Assembly (NCBI GenBank): GCA_963457665.1
Contig: OY735209.1
Location: 60,898,654-60,962,653 of the forward strand
Source of the DNA: Thysanoteuthis rhombus
Lineage: Eukaryota; Mollusca; Cephalopoda; Oegopsida; Thysanoteuthidae
Direction: 5' to 3'
Length of the DNA stretch: 64,000 bases
The notes beneath the pieces are model-generated. The model did no database searches, was not told the DNA's origin, and worked only from the letters and a program-made list of their open reading frames with translations. Position numbers and translations under genes: made by a program. Position 1 is the first letter of the stretch. Each line of letters opens with the position of its first letter. Of the stretch, positions 45,966 to 57,959 are shown one piece after another.

Positions 45966-46191
45966 TTCAAACCCCAAACATCCCCACCAAATCAATTCAG
46001 CTGTCACGAGTCCTAAATAAAAAAAACACTGGAATATTCTTTCTTAATAAAACCTTTTTTTTAAAACTTGAGTTTATAAACCAAAAAAACACAAACAATA
46101 CAAGAATGAATTAACAAAAAACAAATATTTTTATTCAGAGCATTTCATGTATTCCATTAGCCCCTGCTCATACGTGATCTCGAACATCCTA

Positions 46192-46193
<2 letters not shown>

Positions 46194-46229
<36 letters not shown>

Positions 46230-46303
46230 TAGATAGATAGATAGATAAATATATATATAGATATAGATATATATATATATATATATATAGATATAGATAT
46301 ATA

Positions 46304-46334
<31 letters not shown>

Positions 46335-46340
46335 ATAGAT
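46194..46340. repeat. (TA)n/(GATA)n microsatellite
   Basis: TA runs with GATA blocks, immediately 3' (on -) of the copia RT relic. Confidence 0.95.
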
Positions 46341-46430
46341 CGTTATGCAGTATCTTTTTAGGAGTCGTTGATAGTCTAGCAATTGCACCCACTTAAACAT
46401 GAAACTCAGAGTGACTACAAAGCACTGATT

Positions 46431-47000
46431 TCAAAATAGATAATCCTCAAAAAAAAAAAATAGTAATATACATAAATTTGGAAGTGGATCTATCTTTTGA
46501 AGCTTTCTATCTCTCTTGATGGGGATACGATTTAAACTCATCAAATAACTGACTTTGTTGATATTCACAGATATGTCCGCATTTTGTTTCAAGTCAATAG
46601 CAATGTATTTGAAAGCTGTTGACTCTTCTTCGTTTATGACAAAAGTACTCCTTAACTCCTTAATGATGCTGAGCTCAAACTTTTGTGATCCAACCCATAC
46701 CAGATTGTCAGCAAAATACACAATTATTCCTTCCAGATTTTGGGAACTATGCCAGCAGAATAAACTTTGATCACAGATGCTCATTCGTGTTCCTGACTTA
46801 AAAAGTTCACTGAGTCTCTGGAACCATACCCTGAAGGCATTTGAAAGGCCATATACAGTCTTCTTTAATTTCTATATCATATCAGTATTACATTCTTTTG
46901 GAGGTTTCAGGTGCACTCCTCTATTCATTTGTTTGCTTTGTAGTAATACAGTTTTGAAATCAATAGAGTATATTATACAGGAGTTTTTAGTAAGTATATT
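46431..47000 (-). pseudogene. Copia-type reverse transcriptase fragment (RVT_2)
   Basis: Reads SIDFKTVLLQSKQMNRGVHL, KPPKECNTD, LKKTVYGLSNAFRVWFQRL, then NLEGIIVYFADNLVWVGSQK and ESTAFKYIAIDLKQ. In copia RT the catalytic motif is usually F/YVDD; here it is FADN, so the second Asp is lost. The frame 46431-46784 is the longest open piece. Confidence 0.85.
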
Positions 47001-47140
47001 CAAACAAGCCCTCACACTTTATATCTGATACAGATCGGGATATCTGTGTGACAATTGGCTAACTCCTCAAAAGCTTTTGCACGCAATTTTGCCTTTGTCC
47101 ACAACTTTCTAATTTTCTTCTTCAATTTTGAAGTTATAAC

Positions 47141-47380
47141 CTATCTTTCAGAAACACATTCCTGTTCTTCATCTAGTACCCTGTCATATACTTGATGTTT
47201 TGTCCAACTATCTAATTCTCTTCTCTTGTCATCCAAAATGTCTTCTTTCATTGTCTCATTCTGTTGTACAAGCTCCTTCTCTTCTTTTGCTTCACTGCTT
47301 TCTGGTGCTTCCATATTGTCGCTACCCTGAGGCAAAGTTTTATTCAACTCTACATGATCAAAGTTTAATGTCCAATACAC
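47141..47380 (-). pseudogene. Copia pol linker before RT
   Basis: Acidic/Glu-rich stretch (ESSEAKEEKELVQQNETMKE) followed by ELDSWTKHQVYDRVLDEEQE, the block that precedes RVT_2 in copia polyproteins. Confidence 0.65.
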
Positions 47381-48409
47381 GTTATCCTCTTAGTACATCA
47401 CTCGCATTACACTCGTTTTTGTACGTGTCTCTTCTTTGTCCACCTCTTGAAATCAACGATTACAACTTTTAATTGCATATCAAACCAGAGCAACAAGTAA
47501 CAGGGAGTGATGGAGGCTTGAGATTCATTCTAAAGACTCTATTTCAAGGAGACAGCGACAGATAAAGAATCCTCATTTATAAAATGCAAAATTTACTCAT
47601 TCAATCAATGTATTGTCTCTACTCTCTTTCACATTACTAGATAGGACTTGTGGTATATATTTCACCAGCGCACATTCACATGTGAAACTGTCAACATAGA
47701 ATCCTTCCAGTTTTCGAATTTGCTATGTATGTATGTATCACATCTTCATCACTGTCTTCTTTATGCTGTAGACTCCTGCCTGTCTTTAGACCTTTATTTG
47801 GGTTTTGCAGTGGAACCGTAGTTTCTGTCCTGGGTTTTAATTCCTCTATTTCTGAAGGTGCAAGAGAAAATTCAACTCAAACATTTTCATGGTCACTGTC
47901 ACGATTATTAATTTCATCTCAAGCTACTCTAACATCATCATGGCCATTACTTAATTCGTCATTGCTTTGAGAGCTGCCATTGCAATCATCTGGTTCTTAC
48001 AATATTTCATTCTTTTCATATTTTATTTCATTCTTCATTTAGATTAGATTTGGATACTTTTGAGTGTCTGGATATATCTTCCAGGCAAAGCCTACAAGGG
48101 TGTTGTCTAAGGTAGATTCCATTGCGTTTCACGAAGACTTGCTGACCATCTTGACTCAACACTACTGCTGGACCACACCGTCTCTTGTTAATTATTCTTT
48201 CACAATATACTCTGTTACTAGTAATGTATTTTACATCACCAGTGGATCTGATGTTATGACCTGAAGCACTGCAAGTTTTTTCTGAACTTTCATTTTCTAT
48301 AAAGGCTTATCTTGGTTTTGGTAGAGCATGAAAATTATCTCTGACAATTATTGTTGATGTGGTTTCATCTGGAATGGACATTTTGCTGACTATTTTTAGC
48401 ATTTAGAAC

Positions 48410-48875
48410 CCATAATGCAGCTAGTGTTAAACTACATCCTTTGCACTCAATCACTTTGCTAATCATCTCAGCCGAAATCTGATCATGGCTTTTGCATGAA
48501 CCATTTCACCAAGGTGATTCTGCCGCAGTAAATTTGACGTCACTGTTGGGTTTTTTCACGTAGTTCTCTGAACTTCTTGTCTGAAAATTCACCCTCATTA
48601 TTGATGAGAAATGTTGATGGACATTCATAAGTTCCAATCCATATTTTGAAGAATTCTCTGATGATGATTTCAGATGTCTTGTATTTGATGATGGTGCAAG
48701 CAGTTAAGCATGTTGCATGATCTGAGATGAATAAAATGTACATTCTTGTATTCTTTCAGATCCATTGCCACACACCCATTAAAAGTTGTAGACACAGGGA
48801 GTCTAACAATGGGTCAAGGGGTTTTCATATCTATATCTCTTCACACTATACATGATTTGCTGTTGTCGAACCATA
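48410..48875 (-). pseudogene. Copia-type integrase core fragment
   Basis: VAMDLKEY carries the first catalytic Asp. YECPSTFLINNEGEFSDKKF matches the motif around the second Asp, usually S/TDNGGEF; here it is NNEGEF, with the Asp replaced by Asn. The downstream NGSCKSHDQ stands where NGxxExxN usually gives the catalytic Glu, now lost. Dead enzyme. Confidence 0.8.
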
Positions 48876-48939
48876 GTGTTTTGGTCATCTTTGTTAATTA
48901 AAAGTTATACACACACTTCTCTATTCATGAATTTCTGAA

Positions 48940-49221
48940 TCAACCTATTGTTACTATTATACATTGATTCTTTAAAATCAGTTTCTCCATCTTCGCTTTC
49001 TTTATCACATTGTTTTGGCTGTTGTGCTCTGTGATCTTCCGTTGACTTGGACTTCTGAGATGACCTTTTTTAACTATTATACATTGATTTCTTACGAACA
49101 ATTTCCTTATCTTTGTTGTTTTTAACATGTTTTGTCTATTATATCCTCTAACCTTCCATAGGTGTTCATTACATTGTGTATCCTTCTGAAAATATTGAAA
49201 TGACTCCATCATTTGATCCAT
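48940..49221 (-). other. Lys/Cys-containing frame, possible element 5' region
   Basis: 93 codons on - with an internal near-repeat (KIRKLFVRNQCIIVKKG and KMEKLILKNQCIIVTIG), that is a ~165-base tandem duplication. Its position just upstream of integrase would suit a gag/protease relic, but no zinc knuckle or protease motif is visible. Confidence 0.3.
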
Positions 49222-49271
49222 GGTGTGGTATATACAGGGATGCCTGCTGCCATTTTCTCAGGGGCAAACAT

Positions 49272-49612
49272 TAACCACTGTAGCCTGTACGTTTACCAGA
49301 ATGATAATATAGACAAAATATCTAAAATTATCAAAAATAAAATAAATAGATCTCTAGTATAATCTTTTAAAAAAAACACTAACTTTGAGCATTATTGGTT
49401 GTCAAAAATGACCGTAGAAACCCAAAAGAGCAATATTGGAAAATAAATTAGAGGTGTACTCATGTATATTTTCAAGTCTGTTCCAGGACACATGTAGACA
49501 GATGAGCAAAGAAAGAAAGATCTGGAGCCCACTTGGCCGGTTGATCAGCCAGTCATTTTTTTGGGCCTCAGTGATTTAATATAAGAACATTAGCTTAGTC
49601 TTACATGAAACA
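49272..49612. repeat. Direct repeat E, right copy (candidate LTR)
   Basis: 'ctgtagcctgtacg', poly-A, 'aatgaccgtagaaaccc' and 'cccacttggccggttgatca' align in order with 44530-44905. Confidence 0.45.
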
Positions 49613-50875
49613 ATTGTACTGCACCATCATCTTTTCTTGACTATAAGGTTCCAACTTTCAGAGCCCCATGGTGAGAAGGCCAGATCTAATGGACACCCAT
49701 AGCTATGTTGTTTTCATTCCTATTCGTGTCACATCCAGTGTCCTTCTTAGATTATTTTCAGAACTTAATAGGTCTTTCTTATAACTCCAATCTACTCCGT
49801 TAAGCCAGTATATAGTTCTGCATTACTTAATGAACAGATTGAACTCATAATTCTGGTGGAATCGAGTGAGCTTTATCAGCTTCACTAATCCAATTATTAT
49901 TCACACACTTAATCTTCCAAGTTATGTGGATTGATAAAAATGCAAATAGTTATTGTTAACAAAAACATGCAATGAAATACATATAAGTACATTTATTGAA
50001 TCATTCCTGAACTTGAAGATTTTAGCACAGGATAACAGGAGTAAACTATTTGAATTTTATCATATTTTATAGTTTACTGGGTATTTAGAATGCTACCCTG
50101 GTATGTGTAAGACCATCTGTTGCCACCCAAAGGCAGAATCTAACAGCAGCAAAAATTTCAAATGTCCCGAGTGCCCTCATAACTTTGATCAGATTTGGTT
50201 CAGATAACAAGGTCCAGCTCTTCTACCCCTAAAAGTAAATAGCAAGGCAGACTGGGCTCTCTTGATATGGCTGGCAGCCAGTCTAAGAGACAGATAACTT
50301 TGATTCCAAACCAACACATTATGGTGGACAAAGAACACAATGCAACATGAAAAGCATCCTGGTTAACCACTGGATCTTGTTCAGTCTCCACCTGCCTTGA
50401 CTATCTCCAACTGCTGGATCCAAGCGGACAGGGAGAGAGTGAAACTGACTGTGTGCAGAACTCTCCCTCACTGATATTTAAGTCAAGTATCATGACTTCA
50501 GACCATACAGTGAGCTGCAGCTGCTGCGCCTCTTAGAACTGGAACCGTTCAAATACAAAGGACATATACGATCAAAACAAGGTAAGACTATTGGACCTTC
50601 ACTTATATCTGCTTTTAAAATGGTGTTATCCTATTATGTTGCATGAAAAAGCTTTGGAACTGTCTTTTCATGGTGAAAGGCTACTTGTGTGTCTGGTAAG
50701 AAGGGATCAGGAAAGCGATAAGATATTTGATTAAAACTGATGAATGAGAGCTAAAAGAAGTTGCATATATTTTAAACAGAAGGCAAGGTTGAGAGAGTCC
50801 GATGAGCTGCTCAACAAGAATGTGTTTATATCCATGTACAGCTTGATGAGCTCACTTACAATTACTCATCGGCAA
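49613..50875. other. Unassigned; diverged dispersed repeats
   Basis: 50085-50215 resembles 53370-53640. 50250-50320 resembles 17910-17970. No gene recognised. Confidence 0.4.
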
Positions 50876-52205
50876 AACACCCCAGTTTGTCCTAAAGTTG
50901 GATCTCCATAGTTTCAGAACCTTGCCTACTGTGGTATTTGATCGGATTAACATTGAACTGCAATCACATACTATTAAAAAAGGACTCACCCGATCATTCA
51001 AACTGGAACTGACAAACAGATATGAACTCCTTACCAAACCAGAAGGGAATATCAATGAGCTCAGCAACAATATAACAACCTCCGTAGTTGAAGTGGCCAG
51101 TATGTTTAAACCAAAGACCTCACAAACCATAAGTAACTGTCAGAAGAAACCAAGAAACTTATGAAAAAATGCAGGAACCTCAAGCCACTGCCAACAACAA
51201 TAATAGAAAAGATAGAAGCAACAGAGCTGAGCAAAACCATCTGAAAGAAATGACATGAAGACAAAAGATGATACACGACAGCAGTCATTGAAAGCATCCT
51301 CAGCAAAGGCAGGAGATTAAAAACTATTACAAAATCTCTCAGAACTAGAAGAAAGCAAGTAACTGGTGGGCTTAAAGCAAAGGGAAACCTGACAACAGAT
51401 AGGGACAGAATTGTCGAACGTGCCCAGGAATTTTACAAAAAACCCTGTTCCTATGAACAAAGAATACAGATAAATTAACAGGAAACACAAGCCCAGGATT
51501 ATCAGTTCAAGGATTTCCCAGAAGTTATTCTGCAGGAAGTGAAGCAAGCCATCAAACAAACAAAGAGGCCCCTGGACCCTACAAAATCATCATTGACCTA
51601 CTCAAAAAAACTGGGAAAGTCATCACTTGGAAACTATTCTTTTCAAGTTATGCTTCAAACAAAGTAAAGTCCAAGAAGAGTGGAACACTGCAATCATAAT
51701 GCTGTCAAACAAAAAAAAGGGAACCTGAAAAACCTCAACAACTACAGGCCAATAAGCCTACACAACTGCCTCTACAAACTTTTCACCAAAGTGATTACCA
51801 AACAAATCAGCAAAATGCTTGATGAAAACTGACCACAGGAACAAGCTGGCTTCAGAAAAAGCTTTTCAGTCCTCGACCATCTCCATTCAGTAAACAACAA
51901 AAAGAGAAAGCAGCAGAATGTAAAATACCACTAACAGAAGCATTTCTAGACTTTCAAAAGGCCTTCAATTCGATAGAAACCCCCAAAGTCATTGATATAT
52001 TAATACAACTAGGTGTAGACCCGATATATGTCAGAGTACTCCAACATATCTACCACCTTAGCAATTCCTTTACCAGGCTACATAAAGAGATCATATGAAA
52101 AACTGTTGTTGGTAAAAAGTAAGATGGTATGACAAGCTGGATAAATTCAGAAAGTACTTGTCCAGAGGCCTGGCTAATCTTGGGGAAGATTTATGTCTAA
52201 TGACA
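50876..52205 (+). mobile_element. LINE endonuclease-RT linker and RT, copy h, internally deleted
   Basis: The longest 5' reach of this LINE here. Reads MDLHSFRTLPTVVFDRIN, LTRSFKLELTNRYELLTKPE (EN-RT linker), LKAKGNLTTDRDRIVERAQE, FYKKPCSYEQR, PEVILQEVKQAIKQTKRPLD, NLNNYRPISLHNCLYKLFTK, PQEQAGFRKSFSVLDHLHSV and KRPSIR near palm A, then GVDPIYVRVLQHIYH-like text. From about 52090 it jumps to the extreme 3' end (IQKVLV, SWGRFMSNDR). About 1 kb including YADD is missing. Many stops. Confidence 0.9.
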
Positions 52206-52241
52206 GACACTAAAAGGCTGCTGCTGCTGCTGCTGCTGCTG

Positions 52242-52289
<48 letters not shown>

Positions 52290-52292
52290 GGA
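52206..52292 (+). repeat. (CTG)n(ATT)n microsatellite at LINE 3' end
   Basis: (CTG)6-7 then (ATT) about 16, starting directly after the LINE 3' terminus 'gacactaaaagg'. The usual tail is (GAT)n, so this copy has a changed tail. Confidence 0.9.
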
Positions 52293-52805
52293 TCTCATCG
52301 GTTGTACATTGAAAAAAGCATTTATTTGGATCAACTTGAAAAAATCACCTTAACTCGTTAATCTAAACTTATTATAACAATACAGTTACTTCTTCAAATT
52401 TCGTTCTTGGATGAAGCATTGCAATGTAATTATTATTTTGACAATTTTTTCTTCAATTTTTTTTCAAGTTACTTTTTATTAATATATTTTTCTAACATTG
52501 TTTTCATGACCCAATTCAAAGTCGTGATAAGAATTAGGATGAAGGTGGAAATTAATCAAAAATAAATTTATTAGTTTGTCTGGAAGAAAATTCATGATTA
52601 AATATGATAAATATTACTTTGAGACCAAGTAATAAATTTATGTGTAACAAATTTGAGTCATTTTTCAAATTTGAACCACACAAGGCTTTTTTCAATGTTG
52701 GGATCACAGGTTATATTACTCAGTTACAACTCAACAAAGAAATCTGAGCTATTTATTAGACTCCTAACATATCTTCTGAATACCAACGATTGACAGAGAC
52801 TCAAG
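52293..52805. other. No gene seen
   Basis: AT-rich. Confidence 0.5.
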
Positions 52806-52811
52806 AAAATA

Positions 52812-53265
52812 GTCATCATCATAATCCATCAGTCTTTTAACATCCGTTATTGGACATAAACCTTCCCAAGGATTTGCAACACCTCTTCATGGTAGACGTC
52901 ACGGAGCAAATACTTCCTGAACTTATCTGGTTTGTCTCGCCATCTTATGTTCTGCCGGCCTCAGTTTTGCATTTAATCTCTAGGGATCCATATTGTGAGT
53001 TGTGATGTTTAGTTGTTGTCTGCCATTCTTGCAACATGACCAGCCCATTGCCATTTAAGTTTTCTAATGGATTCTGTGATATCTCAGATACCTGTTTTTT
53101 CCTTAATATAATGAGCTGTCTTATGATGTCTCTATGTGATTTTGAGCATGATTCTTTCATTTGTACATTGCATGGTTCTCAGTTTGAGGGTCAGTTTCTT
53201 GGTTAGGTTCTATGTTTCAGCTCCATAAGTGACTATCGGGGGGGGATGCATTGGTTATATACCCT
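52812..53265 (-). mobile_element. LINE 3' fragment, copy i
   Basis: From a short ATC tail to 'tgactatcggggggg'. The - frame at 52945-53160 reads SKSHRDIIRQLIILRKKQ, then after a shift LNGNGLVMLQEWQTTTKHHN, the decayed form of WAGHVARMxDNxW. Confidence 0.8.
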
Positions 53266-53710
53266 TCTTATATACTTAGAATTATTACATGAAATTCAAT
53301 AAATAGTAATAATACATGAATTTAATAAATCCTTCATGAACTAAAAGATTTCAATACAGAATATTTATCCACAATAACAGCCCAATGTACAATACTTCAT
53401 CTGTAACCACCCAGAGGCTTCGTTTGTTGCCATTTGGAACTTAAGTGTCACCAAGTGCCCACTCATGATTAAAACAAAATTTAGGTTAGATTCAAATAGG
53501 CTTAGAAAACAAAACTTGTACCTGAATTTGCTTCCAGGATTGCTCGGTAAGTGTAATACCATCTGTTATTTTGTTTGTGCCACTGGGAATTTCAAGTGTC
53601 TCCATATAATTATGAACAAATTTTGGTCAGACTAAAACAAGACCAGACTACAGAACTAGTACGTGTTCTAATGCTATAATCATTTTACTTATTTCCTTTC
53701 TTTATTCATC
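53266..53710. repeat. Diverged ~170-bp tandem duplication
   Basis: 53430-53500 and 53585-53650 are related ('ggaatttcaagtgtcWcc', 'aaaatttWggtYaga'). Also related to 50105-50210. Confidence 0.4.
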
Positions 53711-53711
53711 A

Positions 53712-54078
53712 CTATTGGATAACCATAGCCAACGAGGGTGGCAAAAGGTTCTATCCTTTTTTATAAGTACTCTGTTTCTGTGTTTGTTTGCTTGTTCTAT
53801 TGCTCCTGGCCATGTCGTTTTGTCTACACTTGAAAACTGGCACTCCACTAAAACCCCCCAGAAAACATTTATTTTCTTTTTTCGGAAAAAAATGCTTTTT
53901 TGACATTTTTTTTTTCCTCCAGAATCTTGATGTTTCTAGATGTTTTTTTTACTCTATTTTAAATGTTTTCCAATAAAAAAAAAATGTGATGTCATATATA
54001 GAATTCATCTTGGCCATATTTATTCTTCCATAGAATCTTTTTTACATGACTTAAAATTTTTATCTGACTCTCCATGAA
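53712..54078 (+). repeat. Repeat B, uninterrupted copy
   Basis: 'ggcaaaaggttctatccttt' to 'cttttttacatgactt'. Matches 58710-59482 once the LINE fragment there is removed. Confidence 0.75.
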
Positions 54079-54189
54079 TGTTTAAACAAGTTCTAGTTTA
54101 ACCGAAACAATGCCAGACAACACGCAACAGAACTCCTACCTGTTCTATTGCTATAATCATTTCCCTCATTTTCTCCTTTTTATCATTGA

Positions 54190-54318
54190 TCCCCTAGTTT
54201 GTGCCGGCCCCTTTTTTTGACAATTCAGACATTTTGGTGATCACAGCCCCACATAAGTAGAAAGGAAGAATTTATCCATTGATCATACCTCTTAACAATA
54301 TTTTAACTGATCAGGCTC
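54190..54318 (+). repeat. MITE-A copy 12 (fragment)
   Basis: 'cccctagtttgtgccggccc' to 'aacaatattttaactgatca'. Confidence 0.55.
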
Positions 54319-54419
54319 CAGTACAAAATCTGGAGTTGACTTTGTTTTCCTACCATAGCAAGAACAAGAAAAGCAACAAGAACAATCCTCACCAAAATGA
54401 AGGGTGTAAACCAATGTAT

Positions 54420-54640
54420 AAAATTCACAATTTGAATTCATGATCATCCGATTGCCAGGAAGCTGTCTCCCTAATTTAGCTAAATTGACAAGTCGTAGAC
54501 ATTAACGAAAATTTATCATATGTAAAACCCACATTCACTTACTGTGATTTGGACTCACAACAAACTGATTGCCAGGAGGCTGTCCCGCTGATTGAGCTAA
54601 ATTGACAAGTCTTAGATATTAACGAAATTTCATCATACAC
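54420..54640 (-). repeat. Two tandem tRNA-like SINE heads
   Basis: On - 'aatttagctcaatcagcggg' (A-box-like TAGCTCAATCAGC) and 'tgtgagtccaaatcacag' (B-box-like). The ~95-base unit is present twice (54435-54510 and 54535-54620). Different head from the SINE at 5.4 kb. Confidence 0.5.
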
Positions 54641-55139
54641 AAATGCGCAGGCTTATTTCATTCTGATAAAGAAATAAATACATCTATACAAAAACAAAAT
54701 ATTCACATAATTTTATATTTATCATATATACAATATAAAAGTTGCACTGATTATCTTCTGTTGGAATAGAAGTAAAAGTGATGTCATTGTTTTGTTTAAT
54801 GAATTCTTCTATCTGTATTTAGTGGTTTTCACTGGAGATCAAGTGACAGCAAATCTCCTCAACATTCCTTCATGACAAAAGGAAAATCTAGAATATTATA
54901 GTTAAAACTTCCCTTGATCCAATGTAAAGTGCCATAATAACAAACGGTAATCATTTTACCCTTGGCGCTCAGTTTTGAGGCTCATCAACCCTCTCTTCAT
55001 AATACAAAGTGAAACCAAAAAAGTTTAAGGAATTTCAACAGTTTCTTATCCGTTTGTATGTTTGTGTGTCATACTGGTAATTTTACACATGTCTTGAAAT
55101 CACTCCCTCAAGAAGTGAGGAACCTTATTTTCTATCAGT
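54641..55139. other. No gene seen
   Basis: AT-rich. Confidence 0.5.
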
Positions 55140-55432
55140 TAGAAACCATCAAGTAAATCTGTCACCAAAACTGTCAACATAGGTTTCTTTAGTTTTCAAG
55201 TTAGTCCAGCTGGCTGGTTGGCTAGGTATGTAAGTATCACAGGTACAGGATGCATCAATGGAGCTAGAGGGCTGAAATTTAAATATTTACTTCTTATTAT
55301 GTTTTGAAAAAGCTTCTTTTCTGAATAGGTTTTTAGCTGGGGGATCAATTTGGAATCTATTTTTATGCTAAGTTGATCACTAGTTTGTGTCCAGTAACAT
55401 TCATACTTGTTTTTAAAAAATCCAGGATTAGA
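55140..55432 (+). repeat. MITE-A copy 13, truncated at 3' end
   Basis: Clear 5' end: 'tagaaaccatcaagtaaatc' and 'actgtcaacataggtttctt'. It breaks off after 'gtttttaaaaaatcca', where a tRNA-like SINE begins. Confidence 0.75.
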
Positions 55433-55439
55433 CCGTTAG

Positions 55440-55625
55440 AATTGATCTTCTGGTGGCTGTAAGAGTTCTATTTACTCATTCAGTAGAGTAGTGTCATACA
55501 TGGGTAGCTTCCTTTGATAGAAGGGATGCAAGTTCAAATCTCATCAAGAGCTTATTTTTCATCCTTCATTTCTGATTTGTGCTATTTTCTCATTGCCATA
55601 GACTGATGGTCGAACAATTAGTTCA
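55440..55625 (+). mobile_element. tRNA-derived SINE, different family
   Basis: 'ggtggctgtaagagttctat' and 'attcagtagagtagtgtca' (A-box region), then 'gatgcaagttcaaatctcat', a B-box-like GTTCAAATC. Interrupts or abuts MITE-A copy 13. Confidence 0.5.
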
Positions 55626-55667
55626 ACTAAAAATAAATTGAAAGGAGAGTAAAAAATTGCGGGTCTT

Positions 55668-56134
55668 GTTAGTCCCTCGGTAGACACTCTCATGTGACCA
55701 ATGTCTTTTGGCAGCATGCTGTGGTGGGGTGATCAGTAAAAATATTGTAAAGAGGTATTATCACTGGATAAATTCTTCCTTTCTCCTTATGTTGGGCTGT
55801 GATCAACAAAATGTTTAAATTGTCAAGAAAAGGGGCAGGCACAAACTAAGGGATCAATTTAGCATGAATGCACATAGCAAATGGAGCCCCCACTAAACAC
55901 CCATGTTCGGCAGTTATTTTCAGAAAACAACAAAAGCGTTTTTTTCCTCTAGACTTGATAAGGAGTAAATGCTTGAATTTTCAGTCTTCTAACTTCATTG
56001 GTGGATGCCAGCCAACTAGCTGGACCATTGGTGTGGCTTGTAAACATGATACATGCATCCATAACCAGCCAGCCTGAATCACTTAAAAACTAGAGAAACC
56101 TATGTTGACAGTTTTGGTTCAGTATTTTTAATAA
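55668..56134 (-). repeat. MITE-A copy 14 (near full length)
   Basis: From 'gttagtccctcggtagacac' to 'ggttcagtatttttaataat'. Confidence 0.75.
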
Positions 56135-57058
56135 TGGATACCATAAACCAAATTTGTTTTTGGCTTAATGTTCCATAACTCCTCAATTAGATATGGGTCA
56201 ATGAGTTCCTTATACTAGCAACATATGGCATTACTTAAAACTGCTACATTGTAATTATTGGGCTTCATGAGCATATGTACACTTGACAGAATTGCGGGTA
56301 AAGTTGATTATATTAATTGTGTAACCCCATAGGCGTATGAGCCAGGGATCAAGGAGCAGAACTGCCCACTTAAATTCTGGCAAAACAGTGTGAAATTATG
56401 GGCAAATCAGTGTAATTCAGGCAAAACTGTGTAAAATTTTGGGCAAATAAAGCCCTCTGCCCTCCCTAACCAAAGAGTTCCCATATGCCCGAGTATATCC
56501 CCGGCCCTTTATATAATTTGATATTCAGATAGAGAGAGAGAAAAAATTCAGAAGAAAATTTCCAAACTATCAAATTGAATAAGAAGTTAAAAATGAACAT
56601 TTAATCTCATATTATAAGCAGTTCCGCTGCTTCCGACATTCAAGTAGTCTTATTTATAGCAGTAATATTAGTAGTAAGTACTGTGCCACGACCCTCCTTA
56701 TGATGAAGTGGATTAGAGATAAAGTCTCTCTATTTAGGAGAATATGTCAAACTGATCTACACGAAGCAACAATAGGCTTTCCTATCAACAATTTGATAAG
56801 TAATAACAGAATCTAATTAGGTAACACTTTTTTTTTATTTCATTTGCATTTTCTTAATCTGAAGAATGTAAGTCTTCTTCTGATAAGTTTGTTCAATCCA
56901 TCAATCTTTTTAATTATTTTTCTTTTTGTTTCTTTTTTTTAAATTTCTTTTTTTTCCCTTTCTCTTTTTTCCCCAACTCATTCTTTCTTCTCTCTTCTTT
57001 AGTCCTTCTTTCTTTCCTTCCTTCTTTTCACTGACTTACTCACATTATTTTTTTCTCT
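56135..57058. other. No gene; short duplication and pyrimidine-rich tract
   Basis: 56380-56450 has a ~37-bp duplication ('ggcaaaacagtgtgaaatta' / 'ggcaaaactgtgtaaaattt'). 56925-57050 is CT-rich. Confidence 0.55.
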
Positions 57059-57059
57059 A

Positions 57060-57480
57060 AGCTGTCAATCAGGATTGTCAACATAGCTCTCTTCAGTTTT
57101 CAAGTTAGTCTGGCTGGCTATGTATGTATGATATGTACAGGCTGCACCAATAGAGCTAGAGAGCTGAAAATTTACTCTTTTTTGTGTCTAGATAAAAAAC
57201 GTTTTTTTTTTGTTTTTTTTTTAAAACTCCTGCCCCTAAATAAGTTTTTAGTTGAGGATCAATTGGTAATGTAAATTTATGCTAAATTGATCCTTTAGGA
57301 GTATTCATGCTTGATTTTTGAAAATTTGGATTCTTTTAGTGATCACCTTCCAACAAAAGGAGAAAAAGTAAGTTTTTCATTGATCACCATCTTTTCCAAT
57401 TAATTTGATTGATCATCCCCAACACAGCATGCTTCCAAAAAACATCATGTGATGGTTTCTATTGAATGACCAATCAAATT
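57060..57480 (+). repeat. MITE-A copy 15
   Basis: 'caggattgtcaacatagctc' to 'gtttctattgaatgaccaat'. Confidence 0.75.
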
Positions 57481-57955
57481 TTTTTCCTCTTTTTTTTCTT
57501 TTTAATTCCCATTTTTCTTCCTTCCTTTCTTCTCTCAACTCATTCTTTCATTTCTCATCTTTATTCTTCCCCTCTTCTTTTTATTGATTTACTGTCATTC
57601 ATTCTTTCTCTATATTCTTCTTCTTAATTTTCATTCATTCTTTGATCTTTTTTCTTTTTTCCTTCTTTCTTTCTCTTTGTGTTATCTCCCTCTTCTCTCT
57701 TTTCCTTCTTTTCTCTTTCTCCTCCTTCACTTTATTCTTTTTTTTTTTTTTCATCCTTTTTCCCTTCCTTTCATTTTTTCCTTTTTGTCCTTCTCTGATT
57801 ATTTCCTTCAAGCATTTTAACTGCTTTCTCCTCTCTAATTCTTTTTAATCACTGCAACCAACAACTGACTGGTTCAATATTTATTGCTGTATACAGGTTC
57901 CGACACAACGTGAACGTATCTATGTATCTATCCGGAATCTGCCCGCCCCACACAG
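57481..57955. repeat. Pyrimidine-rich tract
   Basis: 57490-57840 is almost pure C/T. The overlapping Phe/Leu/Ser frames are low complexity. Confidence 0.8.
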
Positions 57956-57959
57956 ATCA

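Larger units (their letters stand above)
46431..48875 (-). mobile_element. Ty1/copia-type pol relic (integrase to RT)
   Basis: Minus-strand LTR-retrotransposon pol in copia order, integrase before RT. It starts near 48875 with RLPVSTTFNGCVAMDLKEY. Integrase follows at 48540-48743, then PW-NGSCKSHDQISAEM and LAALWVLNAKN (about 48505-48410). A linker contains VGFAWKIYP (about 48090). The pre-RT block ELDSWTKHQVYDRVL lies at 47141-47380, then RT (46431-47000) and no readable RNase H. Many stops and frameshifts are present. Confidence 0.85.

Noticed and set aside
45656-45970. 104-codon minus frame rich in Phe, Tyr and His
   Set aside because: Translation of an AAT/GAT microsatellite.
50852-51559. 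Minus-strand frames of 66-92 codons
   Set aside because: Shadows of the plus-strand LINE copy h.
57584-57848. Two overlapping Phe/Leu/Ser-rich frames resembling membrane proteins
   Set aside because: Encoded by an almost pure pyrimidine tract; hydrophobicity is a composition artefact.
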